From Tigriopus japonicus (lineage: Eukaryota > Arthropoda > Copepoda > Harpacticoida > Harpacticidae): a stretch of DNA of 64,000 bases. Of the stretch, positions 54,066 through 64,000 are shown piece by piece. The notes below the pieces were generated by a model, which worked only from the letters and a program-made list of their open reading frames with translations, was not told the DNA's origin and made no database searches. The position numbers were made by a program, and so were the translations under genes. Location: contig JAAGOF010000250.1 in assembly GCA_010645155.1 (NCBI GenBank), forward strand, positions 65,570 to 129,569, in the 5' to 3' direction. Position 1 is the first letter of the stretch; each line of letters begins with the position of its first letter.

Positions 54066-57000
54066 TTAAAATCCTTGCTTAATACCTACCAAGGGATCCG
54101 AGTCGGTTTTAAGTGAGGAACCCCTTGATAACGGTCGTGTCGTCAAAGAGTCTCTTTGAACAGGTTTGCCAGGCACCTCCTCTTTTGGAATCACCCCAAC
54201 GTGCGAAGGTCGCCGATTCGAAGACTTGCGTCGGCTGCCACGCCTCTTTTCTAAACTGTCCGAATCCTCCTCTTCACGATCTTCGCGGCTCTGTGCTTTC
54301 AGTTTCATATCAGCCTGAAAAAGAAACTGCCACTGTTCAGAAAAATTCGGTCTTCAAAAAAAATTCCTCGATATCTTGCCTTGGCTAAAACTGTCAGCAT
54401 GTTGACCGTTGCGGTAAAGTCAGGCACCTCTCGAGTTTGTGTGAGTTTACTGGGCGCGTCAGTGATGATGCCGCCAGGTCCTCGGTCGATAGTTTTCCAG
54501 GATTTCACCAGAAATCGAATGGAAGTGGGTACGCCGGTCATCCAGTCCCATTTATCGTCTGGATCGCCCATTTCCCCATCTTGTTGGGCTCGCATGGAGT
54601 GCAATTTGCTCACCAATTTGGAGGTGGTGGGTATGCCCTTGACTAGTGACGTGATCGAGCCCAAAGATGCATCGGGACTGCCCGCTTGAGGCTGATCCGC
54701 ACTCTCTAAAAGGCGCATTTCGGGCTTTTTCCGCAAGAATCCGGTCTTGGCTAAAACTTGACCAGCCTTGAAAGCGTTCTCTTGCTTGGAAGATGTGTCC
54801 AGTTGTAGATCAGGCTCGGGGTTGGGGCGGGAAACATTGAGTGGATGCGACATCGCCCCATTCGTTTGCCCCTCTGTGTTCTCAATCACTGAGAATCCTC
54901 TCTTCATCCCCGGGATCTTGACGCTTTCCGCATCGTTGGACAATTGCCTGATGCCAAAGCCTTGAATCACATCCGTGCTCGATTTCCGAAAGAGTTGTAC
55001 CCGGGTCTTCCCAATAGCTCGGGTCCCGATTGCTCCATTGGATCCTAGGCCGGATTCCCTTAGACGAGAGTGTTTCGATGAATGACCTCGATTTCCAAAA
55101 GCCATAGAGGCGGCCGCACCAACTGCGAGAGAGGGATTGAATTTTTTCCATCCACCCCCACTTGTATTATTTTGATTCGAGCTTAACGTCGAGGTCATTC
55201 GTTTGAGACTGAATCTAGGGGATCCTTTCACAGATTGAGTGTCATCTTTCGAAGCTTGAATCGTGCTCTTCCAAGCGTTTCGTTTGGATAGAGCTGAACT
55301 GAAACCACCGACGAAGTGATTCAAGGCAAATTGAATGTGAAAATAATAACTTGACCGCCAGTCGTTTTCGTTTTACCTGATTTTACCCCCGACTTCGCCC
55401 ATTCTCTCGCTATGAGGCGTCTCTGCCGTCCCAACTTTGTGTCCCTTCACTTTGGCAAGAAACCGTGCTGATGTAGGAACTCCGGGGCTTTGTTGTTCAA
55501 GGGATTGAAAGTTGGAATTGTGCTTCTTGATGCCCTCCGTTTTCTTAATAATTTCCTCGTCTTCACTCACTTGACCAAACGTAGACCGAAGCGGCGAATT
55601 TAATGGCGAATTGAACATTTCGCCCACTTGATCCTGTTCCTCGCTTTCTCTGTTTGAATCAACAGTCGAGTTATTTTGATCCTCGGAGATGAAAGTGTCA
55701 GACAGTGACTTTTGGGATGCTTCCGTAGACTTCGAGTTTCGCTTGGGGGTGGTCAAAACAGCATGCATTTTGCCAACAAATCGGGTTGGAGTAGGGGCCT
55801 GAAAAGGGCATTGAAAGTCATTCTCTCTCTCCATTAATACTCTTAAAGAGTAGATTTTACCGGTAAGAGTTTCCAAATCTTATCTTCAGGAGCCTTGAGC
55901 TTGGTGATGTCTTCGTCAGCTAAAGGCGATGGAGTTCTTTCTTTATCAGGAGGCTGAGTAACAATTACTCCTAAACAAAATTGAGGCAACATTAAGAACT
56001 TCACCAATTGTTATATCAACAATACTGGTATTGGAAGAGTACTAGCTTTCCAAGAAAGACTGTACGTAAAAACATCCCACACCGCTGTGAGATCTACGAA
56101 ATCATTAATGTGAGTTTTCCGACAAGTTACAGTGTATCGCTTCAATTTCCAAAAATAGCCAGTGAAAATAGAAAAATACCTGGCTTAGGAGCAACAGAAA
56201 GAGCGGCCAATGGATCGTTGGAATGTGTTGGCCCCGGGCTGTCAGCTCGTCCCGATGGATCAAGTTCCATAATGGAGGATTTAAAGCTACTTCTTCGGCT
56301 GGATAGAGCGGAACTTTGTCCTGGAGGGGCGACCGATGTCAGGGGATGATCCACTTCTGTTCCATCTGCCGCCGCCGCTGCCAAAGTTTGGGGCAGATGA
56401 GATTGGGACGTGTGGTCCCAATTCCTGGACATGGATTCCATGGCACTGGCCGGGGTCCAAGCTCGTCCTGACATGTCATTGCTCTCCCCCTCGATGGCTT
56501 TCTTGGATCTCTTTTGAGACTGGGTGATTGATTGGGACCCTCGACGAAGAAGACTGGCTTGAGCCCGATCCGCTTTGATGGCATCAACAACCTGTAAATT
56601 CCACAAATCATTCCACAGAATTACTGCTCCGTTTTCCTTCTTAAAAAAACCAAAAAGTGTTGCACATATCGTGGACATCCTGGCTGTGGGTGTTTAGCCC
56701 TGCCAGTCTTAAAAAGTTCAATGTCTCCTTTTTGCCCTCATCTGCTATTAGTTACGCGAGTGGGTGGTTGCCCCGGTTATCTCGTTTTTTTCCTGGCCCT
56801 TCCTCTTGTCCTTTTCTTTCGTTCTCTCTCTCTCTCTCTCACCTTTCGAGTGTCGTCCAGATCCATCTTCATACGTTGTCGTTGATAAATCCTGCGTCGC
56901 TTGTCCATGCGATTGTGAAATGAGTCCCTGAAATTGTGCTTCTCTGACATCCATGTTCTTTGTCGCTTTTTGTCCAAGTGATCCATCAGGCTGAGGTGTC

Positions 57001-57100
57001 GTTCCAATTGGCGATCCAGCCCCGGGTTTACTTGCAGCAAGACTCGTGGCACTTGAGAATTGGACATGTCGAAACTGTGGCTTCGCGCACCCACAGGCAT
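54066..57100 (-). CDS. Disordered protein with four PTxxRFxxK motifs (about 789 aa)
   Basis: Six exons, 57100-56843, 56591-56180, 55970-55861, 55798-55377, 55298-54380 and 54314-54066 (2370 nt, in phase). No known domain is recognised. Residues about 25-86 are rich in charged residues and probably helical (LERHLSLMDHLDKKRQRTW, RMDKRRRIYQRQRMKMDLD). The rest is Ser/Gln/Lys/Glu-rich and probably unfolded. Four short related motifs recur: APTPTRFVGKM at about residue 261, GVPTSARFLAKV at about 370, GIPTTSKLVSKL at about 620 and GVPTSIRFLVKSW at about 655. Such spaced motifs suggest repeated docking sites for one partner. The intron between exons 5 and 6 begins with GC. The stop at 54066 is tentative, because a GTAGGT at about 54082 could splice to a further exon. 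Confidence 0.78.
56826..56842 (-). repeat. (GA)n microsatellite starting in a splice donor
   Basis: On the minus strand the first intron of the PTxxRF gene begins GTGAGAGAGAGAG, so the dinucleotide tract starts with the 5' splice site itself. Length changes would alter the bases just after the donor. Confidence 0.9.
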
Positions 57101-58335
57101 TTTGCCGGATGCTTGGGAATTATTAGAAACTCCTCGATGATCTCCAGGAAAATTAGGCCCACTTATCCATTTACGTCATCCTTCGTTCAGGTAGTAAGCA
57201 AACGAGCATCAAACGAACCTGCAAACTATGGAACTAAGATATAACACATGTACCGGTAATAGGTCCAAATGCCAATACGCGAGACGACAGACATGCAGGC
57301 CGAGGAGTGGCTTTTCTGGGCGTTACGACGAGTTTTGAATGACCACAGCTCATTTTTCACGAAGATGGCCTCGGAAGATGTTGGGGGAGAATCGAAAGGT
57401 ATAATGAGGTCCATTCATCTTCCCTTCAATAATTTGGAAGCCCTCAGCGGAGAGCCTCGTGGACGACCAAGTAAGAGAGAGAGAGAGATGTCTGTCCATG
57501 GTTCACTGGTCGATTTATAGATGCTCGTTCGTTCTTTCGTTTCTCTACCCCAAATGAGATTGAAGAGAGAGAGTGCGAGAGTGAGAGTGACCCATGGTAA
57601 TTGAGTGGTAGTAGTAGTAGTATCTAGTCAGGATTCCACTAACGATGCCTTTGGCATTTCTTTCTTTACACACCTGGAGAACCGATGGACCACGTGAAAG
57701 TGGAAGAGTTGTTAAATTTAAAGTACTTACCGATTTCCAACTAAGATTTGGTTGTATTGTTTCCAGTCTTTACTGTGCTTCTGTCATTGAGATCAGGTTC
57801 TTTGGTGAAATCTTGGCCCGGCTTTCCCCTCTGTTTGCTACCTATTTTGTCGCATTGGAAGTTTGCTCGGTTTCCCACAAGGGACACACGCCATTCTAGC
57901 AACAGCAGCACGGAAAAGCTCTGTAGAAACCTGCCATCAAACCTTACCCACTGCAAAGTGCAAACCCTCCCTCACTCAATTTGGCCTCCATATTCTACGA
58001 TGAGGAAGAGGCTCTGATACAAGAATAGCCATGTTCCAAGCGATTGATGTCAGCAGGCTTGGAACAACTGCGCAAAGAAATTGTCCCTTTATTAATAATG
58101 CTTTCTCACCTGACAATTGGTAATTTGTGAATTTTCAATGTCTTCAGTTTTGAACATGAATATGTAAAGTAGGATTCAAGTCAAAATCATCCCATCAATA
58201 AATAATGAAAAGATCCTGTGCCAAGCGATTTAGCTGTAAAATCTGGCTCCAGGAGGGCCATTCGCCAAAAGTATATTTGTTAGGTGCTTTGATTTCAGTT
58301 TGACAATTCTAGTCATCTCAGCTCCATTCAATTTA
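57101..58335. other. Upstream flank of the PTxxRF gene; no other gene
   Basis: It probably contains the leader and promoter of the minus-strand gene. GA-rich tracts lie at about 57474-57490 and 57565-57590, and a TAG-type repeat at about 57607-57625. Open frames on the plus strand (57269, 57645, 57748) show no domain. Confidence 0.5.
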
Positions 58336-58544
58336 GCTCGGATGTTACGTGCACTAATTCAAATGGCTTCAAGTATACCAAAGTGTAGCATAAACAACCA
58401 TTCTCGAAAATAGTATCTGCACATAAGCTGCGTTTAAAAGGTAGCTTATGTACATACATTACATAAACTGTACTCGCGGATGGCTATTTATACCACACTT
58501 TGGTATACTCGAGCCATTTGAATTAGTGCACGTTACATCCGAGC
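58336..58544. mobile_element. MITE with about 50-bp terminal inverted repeats
   Basis: The left arm GCTCGGATGT(TACGTGCACTAATTCAAATGGCTT...ACCAAAGTGT) pairs with the right arm 58493-58544, whose reverse complement begins GCTCGGATGTAACGTGCACT. The centre holds ACATAAGCTGCGTTT and GTAGCTTATGT, shared with the hairpin at 5827-5922. No coding content. Confidence 0.88.
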
Positions 58545-61500
58545 CAATGAGGGGAAAGCAAATTGTACTCAGGTTTGTAATTTCCCGTCATGAGCAGCAT
58601 AGAGTTTCAATAAATATATAGTCTAGTTTGTTAGCCACCTGATTGGCATTTACGTATATGCCCAAATACGTAGAGACGAGGATCGGATGCATCACACAAG
58701 AAAAATGGATGGTGTTGGTAACCTGGTAGTTTGAGCCCACTAATTCGGCTTCATAGGGGGTAGATGTGGCGTTCCCACTATGATTTAAAATCTTTAGAGT
58801 TGAGCTTTCTCCTACAAATAACCACAAGAAGCTCCAAGGCCTTGTATCTGTACTCAGTAGTGGTGCTTGAAAGAGACCAAATCTTGAGATGATCTGTTGT
58901 GGTGGGTGCTTCCCTAGTAAGTACTAGAAAATAATGTCAAATGGTGAATCAAACTTGTAAAAATAATTTCAAATTCCAAAATATTGATTATATTTTGGTA
59001 ATGTCCAAAAGTATTCCCACGGTTTGGTTATGTATCCCGAAATCCGTTATTTCATATTTCATTTAAATTATCTCGTCTTTTCAGAGTGACCATTATTACG
59101 CAACCTATACCTATAAATAATAAGCTAGCAGCAACTGCAACTCTTCGTTTATTTGCAACGATTTATGATGTACGAGCAAAGCATTACAAACATCACTCAT
59201 TCACTTCGAAGAAAAACTTGCCAGATTGTTCCCAGTTGGCAACACTCGTTGAAAGACTTGGACTGTGCTCCGGCGGTTACTTCCGCAGTGTTCCCTATGC
59301 CTTTTTTGATCTTTTCAAGGCTTTGTTCGCTCTGTCTTGGCAAGCCGTGGGAAATGGGAAAGGTTTGGTTGGCGGTTGCCGATCGAGGAAGGAGGTGGTT
59401 CCCTTTGTGCGGCTCTCCCCAACTTTTTTGAAAGAGACGAACGCTAATCGGGCGGCCTCATCAATCGAACCCTTTTCATTTTCACTTGACACAACACAAA
59501 TTCGGAAACGAGCGGGCAAAAGGATCCAGAAAATGTACACTTGGAGATAGTCTTGTCACAATCAAGATCCGGATAGCAAAAGGGTCCAAATTAGGCCTAC
59601 AGCTTTGGAAATCCAAGTTAAAAAATAGATGGACACGATGGATTGAAAAGTTTGTTAGATGTCATACTGCTTCGGTCTTGCCTCTTTGGAAGACAAAGGA
59701 GCTCTGTCGGTGTTCATGGGTTTCGTTCAGCTTGTGTTCGATCGCGTAAATCAATAAAAGAGTCGGAGAGCTCCTCTTCACAGAAATTCGGAACAGATGA
59801 CTAGTGCTTGTTTCTATTTGGTGGACTTGAAATTGTAGCCTTCAAGGGCATAAAGCATCATTTTTGGCAAAATGGGGGCGTCTGGATGCTGTAATGCCAC
59901 ATTTTTAACCCAAAATCTCTCCCAGGCGACCCAAAATTGTCTCGCTCGACTTTGGAGGATGTATTGATCCTTTGGATCGATGGCGGAGAAACTCTGGGAG
60001 AAAGTGCTGCCAAGGCTTGTGAAGGGAATCTCGCTTGCTTCGGGGGCCGACACCGGGTCGATGATTTGCGTCGAGGATACGGGAGTGCTCACCGAACCAC
60101 TTGTTACCACCCAAGTCCAGGCCAGAAACGAACGAGCAGGAAGAGGACAGGGACGTGCACGAGCGGGAGGAGGCCGCCACCACGAAAAATGAATGGGAGA
60201 ACAGCCTTCCTTGATGGTAGGGCGAACGCAAAACACGCGTCATCGAAAAAGGGCCCTTCGGCGGGTAGATCAATAAATACACTCTCCGATTGGAACGGCA
60301 GACGGACAAGGCGTTCGTTCGTACGAGAAGGCACTTATTTGGGGAGGGATGAGGAGGAGGGAGATGATGATATCCTGCGTTGACGCTTTTCGCGTTGCGT
60401 CATTTGACGCCACATTCCAGCTGCCGAGTGGATGCCGGTAATCGATGAATTTGGTGCGGGCGAAAGGCGGCGCCGGATCATGCACTTTGACAGCTGCTCG
60501 TGGCAAAATGCATGGCAGACCTTACTTTTCGGACAAGGAGATGATGCATTTAGGAACCAATTTTGATTTTGTCTTTTTAAGTTCTAATAAATATTTTAAA
60601 GTTATTTTTAAGCTCTTCGGAAAGATATCAAAAAATGCCAATAGAATAGGCAATAAAAATAAAAATAACAGCAACATCAATGACTAAAACGACGACAATG
60701 ATCATATTAATACCATAAGAAATTGCATTTTTCAAAAACAGTTGAATGAGGATGCTTTAAGTGTTTTGTGTGTCTGTGCCCTTTGAAGTTTGCATAAAAC
60801 GCCTGAAATTTATGAATTATTAACGCTAGGCAAGCCGATTCTCAACGAAGACACTTAGGATTGCTGTCGAACTCCTCGATAAAGATATTGTGTACATTGT
60901 CCCATTAGCCATGGCGCTTTCTACTAAATTTCTGCACTACCTTGAATCCAACGGTACAAACCTCTCTCTCAAGACTAGAATTGAGCGCCAAGTATTGAAA
61001 TTTTGGCCAACGAGATGAAGTGATACAAAATTTTCGATTTTCTAGCAAGTGTATTACGTTGAAGTGAGTTTGGAGATTCATTTGCAACGGATATAGCATT
61101 GGTTGGGATGGTTTCTAAGGTCTCTCGAAGCTTTCTTAAAGTTTGCAATTCGGCATGACGAATGATGATGTTTTGTTGCTATTGCAACCTGTATTAGCTT
61201 GCTCGCTTGTGAAAGAGCCCCATGGCAAGCTTAAAACCCTGACAGAGTCGTCACTCTCATCAACTTCGCCCCCAACAGCACCATGTTGTTGATGATGATC
61301 ATCATGATCTTTGGTGGCAGGGTGAACCAGAGACAGGGATACCATGCTCTCTAGCTCTGCCTGGCGCATGTTTTTTCTACCTCCTCATTGGCGTCGTTCC
61401 TTGTGGCCTTTTGTGGCAATACCTAATGGCAGACCGGGCCTTTCAAGGAAAGCTTCTTCTCTGCATACTCTGTACTATATCCACCCTCCAAACAAATGGA

Positions 61501-62788
61501 GTACTACCTCCATTCACGAACCACCACCACCTCCAAGAGGATTGCCTGACATCGAGGTTTTTGATAATAGTGGTGGGGTCGACATCGCTTTGGTGGTGCG
61601 TCCGTTCGCATGCACAAGAGTCGTCCGTCCGTTTTGAGTCAGCACCAGTAAGTACTCCACGTACTCCAACACAAACAGAGGCCAAACCAAAAAGACGTCT
61701 GAGGCCGTCCATCAGCTTGCCCTCTTGCCGCAGTCCCTTCTTCTTCTTCTTCTTCTTCTTCTTCGTCTTCTTCTTCACATGATGAGGCTAGCCTTGGTCC
61801 CACTGAGCAGAGTCCAGTGGACGGACTGCTTCTAGGGAACAAACGAACGAACGAACGAACGAAGGAACAGCTTACTCTGGAAACGGGAGCCATAAAGAAA
61901 AGGACGCAAGTGAAATTCGTGAAAGTTGATCGGACCTTGTGTGGAAACAAAACGTGATACATCCCCTGAAGTGTTTGTCAGCCTGAGTGGAAATTGTCCA
62001 AGAGTGTTGCGGATCCACCGACAGGTTTGAGGAGCGTGCCAGTGCTTTGTGATTCTCGACTTTCGAGGTGCCGAAAAGTTGCATTTTTCGTTTGGGAACG
62101 AAGGTTGGAACGACAGCTTGGGGCAGCTGAAGCTCTGTTCAGCTGTTGGCATTTGGTCTTGACGTCAGTGTGGTCCTCTAAGGAAACCTTGCCATTTCAG
62201 CCCATTCTTCAGCCAGCATCTTCCTTCTGAAAGGCTGGCCAGCTAGCTAGGAAAGGGCTTTCTTTGAAAGGAACGCGTGTCTGGTTTTTTCTTCGCCTTC
62301 CTGGCTCTCTGTTCCTCTTCCCTGCTGACAAGTTCGTGGCTGGTTTAGAAGATCGCTCTGGCTTTCTCCGTAAACAACTAGGCAAGGAAGGCTCTTTGAG
62401 CAAAAAAGAGAACATACTGGAGGGAGTCCACCATGAGTGCGTAACAATGCTCACTTACACGCCTTTTTGAGAGTCCCTTTTTGAGAGTTGAACGTAGATG
62501 GGACAGGTAATGTAACACTAGAGACAAAACATTGAGTAACCTTAGACAGGTTTCATCGTCCCACCGTCCCAATTTTGGTCCACAAATGGGCCACGAGTAC
62601 ATGAACAGCTTCAAGAGCCTTGTTCAAAACAGGAAATAAAGAATAGCCCTTTTGCAACCTACATCTTAGAGGCTTGCTCAGAACCACTAAGAAGAGCTAC
62701 TTTGCTTGGATGTGGAATAAAATCCGAAATCTCATTTGTCGTCAACTTCATCATCATTTCTAAAAAATTGACATTTTTAGTTGTCGAA
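58545..62788. other. Intergenic; simple repeats, no convincing gene
   Basis: Simple tracts include TTC repeats at about 61738-61775 and (GAAC)n at about 61840-61865. Between 59900 and 60310 frames are open on both strands in G+C-richer DNA. This could be untranslated leader or promoter of a nearby gene, but no domain is visible. The right part should include the promoter and perhaps 5' non-coding exons of the gene that starts at 62789. Confidence 0.5.
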
Positions 62789-64000
62789 ATGGATGATAAT
62801 TTGAATGCAATTCTAACTCGATCAAGCGGCAATCAGATCAAACTTGTCCAGCCACTTCCCAACCTCGACTCGTCCAAGCAGATCTTGAGTGATCAGAACC
62901 ATGCCAATGGAAATGATGAAGTGGGCAAAGTTAGACAGAGCATGATTCACCCACGACCTATATTAAGTGGGGAACAACAGTCTGACAACTTGCGCTATGG
63001 TGATCGGGACGATCAGGAACCAAGTGTCTCTCCAGTGACATCCGAGACACGAGTGGTCCCCAAATCCACAGTGGTGGCCACCACATCCCAACCCGCCATC
63101 CTGGCAGCCTCCGCTTTGGGTATTCCTATGGCAGCCTTATCGTCTCATGGAAATTTTCGTTCCATATCCAGTGGAGGCGTCAATACAACGGTGACCAGTT
63201 TGGCCGCCATGGCTTCCTCGACTGAGGGCAGTGTCACGCTGGTTCCAGTGGTTGGAGGCCGCGTTCTGCTCCAAACCCACCTGCTGGGTAACGGAGGACA
63301 AGCGTCGACCACGACGGCCACAGTCCTGGCCCTTCAACGAGGGTCGTTTTCGTTTGCCTCATCGGATGGAGGGGTTCAAATTGTCGAGAGTGGCGGGAGA
63401 AACGGTGCCCAAGTGGACGGCACGCACGCTTCTCAGTCTCATCCGACTACCATTTTCCTTCAACAACGGCCTGCCACACGAAAAAGCGGAGGTGCAGCAG
63501 CGCCGGCGACCTCGTCGCTGTTGTTGTCGTCGCCGACAACGAGTCTAGCGTCCAACGCAGTCATGGAGCTTAGAGAAGGCAATGGGAACTCAGGAGGAAC
63601 GGTGGGAGCAGCAGGAGCAGAAGCAGGCAGTGGGGCATCATCATCAGTTCTATCAGGCGGTCATTTGGCTTCGCTGGGAGGTGAGATCCAGCTTCAGCTG
63701 GGAGAATCGGATCAGTTGGTGAATGCTGTCGTCTCGGGCGACAACTCCTCAGTGCAACGAGTTGTGTTTGTTCAACAAGCTCAACCACCTAAATCATCCC
63801 CATCATCAACATCTGCATCTTTACCATCAACTAACACTCTCTTGACCACGACTTCGACTCCAAGATCTGCCGCGATTCTCACCTCTAGTCCAGCCACTGC
63901 TGCTTCCAATACTACCATTCCTGAAAGTGCCATTGCCAATCACAACGCCAGCGAAGATTTCACCTCCAATACTCTGAATAGCGATATCAATCGTAGCAAT
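62789..64000 (+). CDS. Large Ser/Thr/Gly/Ala-rich protein, N-terminal 404 codons (runs off the window)
   Basis: The ATG at 62789 begins a frame with no stop to the last base (exactly 404 codons). A TTTTTAG acceptor ends at 62780, so this is probably the first coding exon behind a non-coding one. The protein starts MDDNLNAILTRSSGNQIKLV, then becomes low-complexity: Ser/Thr/Ala/Val stretches (STVVATTSQPAILAASALG), Gly/Ala runs and a Ser/Thr-rich tail. Regular hydrophobic Gln-containing pieces (IFLQQRP, VVFVQQAQ) also occur. No domain is visible. The composition resembles N-terminal activation regions of nuclear factors, with a DNA-binding part possibly beyond the window. That is inference only. 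Codons are G+C-richer than the flank, as in the other genes here. Confidence 0.85.
   Translation, partial: MDDNLNAILTRSSGNQIKLVQPLPNLDSSKQILSDQNHANGNDEVGKVRQSMIHPRPILSGEQQSDNLRYGDRDDQEPSVSPVTSETRVVPKSTVVATTSQPAILAASALGIPMAALSSHGNFRSISSGGVNTTVTSLAAMASSTEGSVTLVPVVGGRVLLQTHLLGNGGQASTTTATVLALQRGSFSFASSDGGVQIVESGGRNGAQVDGTHASQSHPTTIFLQQRPATRKSGGAAAPATSSLLLSSPTTSLASNAVMELREGNGNSGGTVGAAGAEAGSGASSSVLSGGHLASLGGEIQLQLGESDQLVNAVVSGDNSSVQRVVFVQQAQPPKSSPSSTSASLPSTNTLLTTTSTPRSAAILTSSPATAASNTTIPESAIANHNASEDFTSNTLNSDINRSN

Noticed and set aside
59814..60383. Possible gene on the minus or plus strand
   Set aside because: Several competing frames are open, none with a recognised motif. It may be a promoter or leader region.
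61411..61782. Polylysine or polyphenylalanine proteins
   Set aside because: They are translations of a TTC microsatellite.

Overview
This window looks like nuclear DNA of an arthropod, probably a crustacean such as a copepod. The evidence is the spliced genes with very short introns (many 39-90 bp), a gustatory-receptor-type chemoreceptor ending in the TYxxxxxQ motif, a full ABCA transporter, an RNF11 orthologue, Ty3/gypsy, hAT, mariner and LINE relics, and a tRNA-derived SINE. The species is inferred, not proven. Nothing in the window looks bacterial.

Layout. 1-10 kb is a transposon graveyard: an hAT transposase relic split by a TA-flanked MITE, a LINE scrap, an almost intact mariner-type element, and a broken Ty3/gypsy element whose reverse-transcriptase piece lies in the opposite orientation. 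11.1-14.2 kb (minus) is a four-exon zinc-finger gene with four repeated finger pairs. 16-26.5 kb is repeat-rich: a SINE and its truncated sister, two related hAT-type copies (one complete with an 8-bp target duplication and a nested insertion), a 70-bp tandem repeat, a mariner scrap and a TAATTACAATTA-type minisatellite. 27.2-35.9 kb (plus) holds a six-exon chemoreceptor. Its last intron, 6.7 kb long, contains another hAT element and a complete intronless 861-residue zinc-finger gene. 37.4-45.9 kb (plus) is a 23-exon ABCA transporter (about 1830 residues). 47.1-48.2 kb (minus) is RNF11. 52.5-53.8 kb is a third complete hAT element. 54.1-57.1 kb (minus) is a six-exon gene for a disordered protein carrying four copies of a short PTxxRFxxK motif. 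62.8 kb to the window end is the first part of a long Ser/Thr/Gly/Ala-rich protein that runs off the edge.

The genes do not form one pathway. There are two likely nuclear DNA-binding proteins, one membrane receptor, one lipid-type transporter and one ubiquitin-ligase adaptor, set among repeats. The gene models were built by eye from reading frames and splice signals. The ABCA, four-exon zinc-finger, RNF11, chemoreceptor and PTxxRF models all keep phase across every junction, which is good support. Three of the introns use GC rather than GT at the 5' splice site. I did not find a previously undescribed defence-like or operon-like system. The most unusual items are the GC-AG introns, the repeated finger pairs, the PTxxRF-motif protein, the gene nested in a receptor intron, and the number of hAT families with readable target duplications.
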